Origin: Chthoniobacteraceae bacterium
GTDB lineage: Bacteria; Verrucomicrobiota; Verrucomicrobiia; Chthoniobacterales; Chthoniobacteraceae
NCBI GenBank assembly: GCA_028293625.1
Contig: JAQGOL010000006.1
Span: forward strand, 120,089 to 184,088
DNA: 64,000 bases
Reading direction: 5' to 3'
The notes under the pieces were generated by a model. The model worked only from the letters and a program-made list of their open reading frames with translations, was not told the DNA's origin and made no database searches. The translations under genes were made by a program, and so were the position numbers. Position 1 is the stretch's first letter. Every line of letters begins with the position of its first letter. Below, piece after piece: positions 61,332 through 64,000 of this stretch.

Positions 61332-61958
61332 ATGGCGTATCCAGATTCTTCCATGACCGATCCTCAAAACGCCGACAATACACAGCCCGCGACCGATGCC
61401 GGCAAACGCAAGTTCCCCGCTCCGGATCCCAATCTGAGTGCGACACTGCGGGCTGACTATGAGGCATTGTTAAATGACGTGAAGCAAGCCAACGAGCTGG
61501 CAACGGATTATCAGCGGCAACTCGCGGTTAAATCCAATGAGCTCGCGTTGAGCACCCAGCTTTTTGAACGCACGCAGAAACATCTTACTGATCTCAATGC
61601 GGGCATCGCCGAGTTACGCCGGGAACGGCATCAACTCGCCAACGAAGCGATGCGTTCCGATATCCTTGAACGCAGGCTCGGCGAAGTGACCGTGGAACGC
61701 GATCAGTTGCGATCCGAGCTGGCCCTTCTCAAGGCGCGCGCTTCTCTTCCCTCGGATACAGCGCTTCAGTTTTCCTCCGAGTGCGACGTAATGGTCGATA
61801 AACTGATCCTGAAAGTGGAGTCGCTCACCAAGTTGTTGCGCGGCGCCCGCCGGCTTCCGGGCGTGCCGCCAGTGGCCGGTGGCGAAGCGGCAAAGTCCGC
61901 CGCGCCGGCTGCGCGCGGAGCCGACTCGGAAACGATTACGATTCATTTCGGCTCGTGA
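61332..61958 (+). CDS. Hypothetical coiled-coil protein
   Basis: A 208-residue protein with no recognised family. Residues about 35-145 form an almost continuous coiled coil, rich in Leu, Glu, Arg and Gln heptads (E-L-R-R-E-R-H-Q-L-A-N-E). After a short conserved-looking stretch (C-D-V-M-V-D-K-L-I-L-K-V) it ends in a Pro/Ala-rich tail. No signal or membrane helix is seen. A second in-frame ATG at 61353, seven codons on, is an equally likely start. The role may be structural or as a scaffold. Confidence 0.6.
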   Translation: MAYPDSSMTDPQNADNTQPATDAGKRKFPAPDPNLSATLRADYEALLNDVKQANELATDYQRQLAVKSNELALSTQLFERTQKHLTDLNAGIAELRRERHQLANEAMRSDILERRLGEVTVERDQLRSELALLKARASLPSDTALQFSSECDVMVDKLILKVESLTKLLRGARRLPGVPPVAGGEAAKSAAPAARGADSETITIHFGS

Positions 61959-62089
61959 TAATGCCGTTTTAATCCGGCGCCGAGCTACGGGGTTGAAATG
62001 ATCTTCGCGGGCGCCGCCTCCTCGCCCAAGCCACCAGCCAATCATCATTTCTTCGGTTCCATCGGGAAATGGTACCGACGCTTATATCT

Positions 62090-62884
62090 TTAAGGCGTTG
62101 CGAGGCGGCGGATCCGTAAAAGAGGCTCACTTTCGCCGGGCATCGCGGCGAGCCGGCTGTAGAGCGTCCGCGACTCGTCCGCTCGTCCTTCCATTTGAAG
62201 CGTGTCGGCTTTTGCGAGCAGCTCCGATGCTGGTTTGATCCAGCTGAATTGAGCGGCTCGTTCGCGAGCGAGCGCGATTTCATTCTCATTAAATAATGTC
62301 CCGGTTGTTCCTGAGGCCATGAGATTGGTGCGATCCTGGCGGTGCGGCAGGCTTAAGGCATGGCCCAGCTCGTGCGAAGTGACCCGGGGAATCGGTTCGT
62401 CGATGCCGCCTTCCACGGCATTCAGAGCCGCGCTCTCGTTGACGAAAATGGCTTTCCCAAGAAACACACCGTTGGCGTCAAACTCCTTGATGTAATAGAC
62501 GTTGAATGCTTCGCCGTTGTAACTCGACTCGGGGATCAGCCCAAGCAGCCATCGCAGGTCGCCGGTTTGCTTCAAAGGCGTGAATGCGACCGGGGCTTCC
62601 CGAACCACCGACTCGGCATAGAAAAAAATTCCGGCTCTCGACCACACGCGGTTTACCTTATTGAGGATTCGCGTGATGTCGGTCTCCGTTAAGGTCGTTG
62701 AAAGCGCGGGCGACTCAGCCGCGTTCAAAAGATGGATGCGTAACGGCGCCACGAGCGTTTTTTCGAACGCAAAATCGGCCACTGATGTGCCGACGGCTTT
62801 TTCGGAAGTCTGGGCGTTTGCCGGGACCGCCAGGTGAATGACTGCGAGGATGGCGCAAGTGAGATGCGGGAGCAACAGTTTCAT
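62090..62884 (-). CDS. Exported metzincin-type zinc protease
   Basis: A 264-residue secreted protein with signal peptide (M-K-L-L-L-P-H, hydrophobic stretch, A-N-A). The zinc site H-E-L-G-H-A-L-S-L-P-H lies around residue 168, with three His ligands spaced as in metzincins (H-E-x-x-H-x-x-x-x-x-H), followed by N-L-M-A-S-G-T, the Met-turn. The N-terminal part is a compact strand-rich domain. It resembles matrixin/reprolysin-like bacterial proteases; the exact subfamily and substrate are not readable. The C-terminal 60 residues are helical with charged residues. Its ATG lies 12 bases downstream of the stop of the histone-deacetylase-family gene. Confidence 0.82.
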   Translation of the reverse strand: MKLLLPHLTCAILAVIHLAVPANAQTSEKAVGTSVADFAFEKTLVAPLRIHLLNAAESPALSTTLTETDITRILNKVNRVWSRAGIFFYAESVVREAPVAFTPLKQTGDLRWLLGLIPESSYNGEAFNVYYIKEFDANGVFLGKAIFVNESAALNAVEGGIDEPIPRVTSHELGHALSLPHRQDRTNLMASGTTGTLFNENEIALARERAAQFSWIKPASELLAKADTLQMEGRADESRTLYSRLAAMPGESEPLLRIRRLATP

Positions 62885-62896
62885 TGAGGGATGGGC

Positions 62897-63754
62897 TCAG
62901 TGTCGCTCCCATCCACACAAAAACGCATCAATTAACAATGGGAGGTCACTGCTATAACCACCTTCCAGAATCGCCGCACACGGAACCCCGGTCTGCGAGA
63001 GCCATTCGCCCAGCGTGCCGAAATTGTCGCGTGTTAAAGCGAGCGAGACCAGGGGATCGCCTTCGTAAGCGTCAAATCCAGCGGAGACGAGAATGAGATC
63101 GGGCCAGAATTCCTCCACGCACTTCCATGATCTCCGTAGAACTTCCATTTGCTGCGCGCCTGTTGTCTCGGCGGAAACCGGAAAATTGAAAATGTTTGCC
63201 CGGCTTAAACTGCCCGTGCCGGGATACGCGGGATGCTGATGAAAAGAGACATACCGGATGCGGTCGTTTCCTTCGCAAATGGATTCGGTCCCATTTCCAT
63301 GATGCGCATCGAAATCCCAAATTGCGACGCGGGTCGGGCCGCGGGTAAGCGCATCAAGTGCGGCGATTGCAATCGAGTTTAAATAGCAGAATCCCATGGC
63401 CCGGTCGCCGGTTGCGTGATGACCCGGTGGACGCATCAACGAGAACGATTTCCTGCCGCTCAAGGCAATCCGAGCGCATTCGATTGCCGCGCCCGCTGCC
63501 CGCCGCGCATGCCCGGCGATATCCTTGTGGGCGGGCGTGTCGGGGTCAAAGTCACTGTTTTCGGCCAGACGCCTGAGATGCTCTTTTAAATGGGCACGGA
63601 GAATCGACTGCTCATCGGCAGGTTTTGGAATTTGCCAACACCACCCAGGGTGGGCTCGCTGTAAATGCGCTGCGCTCTCCAGAACTCTTCCAGGCCGTTC
63701 CGGATGGAGCGGCGCTGCGTAATCAGCACACTTCGGATCGTATACGATGGTCAC
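62897..63754 (-). CDS. Histone-deacetylase-family (AcuC/acetylpolyamine amidohydrolase) enzyme
   Basis: A 285-residue zinc deacetylase. Family motifs are H-P-E-R-P-G-R near the N-terminus, R-P-P-G-H-H-A with the catalytic His pair, G-F-C-Y-L-N-S-I-A, W-D-F-D-A-H-H-G-N-G with metal-binding D and H, and S-A-G-F-D-A-Y-E-G-D-P-L with the last Asp. The catalytic Tyr region corresponds to L-E-G-G-Y. It would remove acetyl groups from lysine, polyamines or other acylated amines. Start is a GTG at 63754. It is followed on the same strand by the metzincin gene after 12 bases, so the pair may be an operon. Confidence 0.9.
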   Translation of the reverse strand: MTIVYDPKCADYAAPLHPERPGRVLESAAHLQRAHPGWCWQIPKPADEQSILRAHLKEHLRRLAENSDFDPDTPAHKDIAGHARRAAGAAIECARIALSGRKSFSLMRPPGHHATGDRAMGFCYLNSIAIAALDALTRGPTRVAIWDFDAHHGNGTESICEGNDRIRYVSFHQHPAYPGTGSLSRANIFNFPVSAETTGAQQMEVLRRSWKCVEEFWPDLILVSAGFDAYEGDPLVSLALTRDNFGTLGEWLSQTGVPCAAILEGGYSSDLPLLIDAFLCGWERH

Positions 63755-64000
63755 CCGTGAATCTTAATGGTCCTCGCAATCGCACACAATCTCCCCGGAG
63801 CCGGAAGAATTGCCGCGCGCCTTATTTCATCGGGACAAGGTGGCCCTCACCCAAGGCATCGAAAAAAACTGCTGAAAGGATGCGATTAGTTCTTGCTCCT
63901 TTTGGCTGGGCGGTTACTTTCCCGACCCCGCTCCAAAAGCAGGGCTGCAAAGCGCCGCGAGGCGAATGCGGTGAACAAAGAAAATCGAAAATTTCGAATT
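63755..64000. other. Terminal 246 bases without recognised gene
   Basis: No coding region, RNA gene or repeat can be supported here. The region is the upstream side of the minus-strand deacetylase gene and is cut by the window edge. Confidence 0.4.

Noticed and set aside
1..64000. tRNA, rRNA, CRISPR, prophage or transposon genes
   Set aside because: Reading the intergenic gaps showed no tRNA T-loop pattern, regular repeat array or mobile-element gene; a covariance-model search would be needed to exclude small RNAs.

Overview
The window looks like chromosomal DNA of a free-living PVC-superphylum bacterium, most likely a Verrucomicrobiota member. This is inferred from gene content: two DUF1549/DUF1553 cytochrome-type proteins each paired with a DUF1501 protein, a giant lamin-tail/LamG/CotH surface protein, DUF5069, a PQQ-propeller protein, a GH106-like glycosidase and many signalling proteins. 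DNA is GC-rich throughout, genes are tightly packed, and very few start codons have a Shine-Dalgarno motif. I see no rRNA, tRNA, CRISPR array, transposase or phage gene.

Layout. 71-3246 (minus): SRPBCC protein, RibD-C reductase, LPG-synthase-type membrane protein, and a pair of small membrane proteins starting with a 32-residue miniprotein. 3547-7958 (plus): sugar cluster of a xylose-isomerase-family protein, class I aldolase, LarA-type nickel racemase and Gfo/Idh oxidoreductase, facing a large GH106-like glycosidase (7962-11192). 11426-15893: MmcB-like nuclease-fold protein, VTT membrane protein, ribokinase, a Tat-exported protein of unknown function and a single-domain response regulator. 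16116-19962: a divergent unit of a secreted EF-hand protein and an OmpR/CpxA-type two-component pair. 19959-24906: first DUF1501-DUF1549/1553 module and a DUF5069 gene. 25026-31141: receiver/metallo-beta-lactamase fusion, DoxX protein, and a 1419-residue amino-acid-permease/hybrid histidine kinase fusion. 31308-37106: the giant surface protein. 37461-43844: GT9 and GT39-type glycosyltransferases, PQQ propeller, amine oxidase, glycine-zipper/DUF2934 protein. 43849-46900: a three-gene ABC-2 exporter (membrane-fusion lipoprotein, ATPase, permease). 47087-51897: lysozyme-like exported protein, SUMF1-fold protein, YacG, phosphodiester glycosidase, VanW-glycosyltransferase fusion. 52080-57245: second DUF1549/1553-DUF1501 module, ending in a WD40 gene. 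57567-63754: AI-2E transporter/B12-like/GAF fusion, M19 dipeptidase, coiled-coil protein, metzincin protease, histone-deacetylase-family enzyme.

Themes. The most unusual content is a set of domain fusions that join transport or envelope modules to sensory modules: APC permease with hybrid kinase, AI-2E exporter with B12-fold and GAF domains, REC with MBL, and VanW with glycosyltransferase. The sugar cluster next to a GH106-like enzyme suggests breakdown of a deoxy-sugar or sugar-acid-containing glycan. The two DUF1549/1553 proteins carry unrelated insertions at different places in the DUF1553 region. A 25-bp-arm inverted repeat family built on TAATCTTA-like units occupies two intergenic gaps 15 kb apart.
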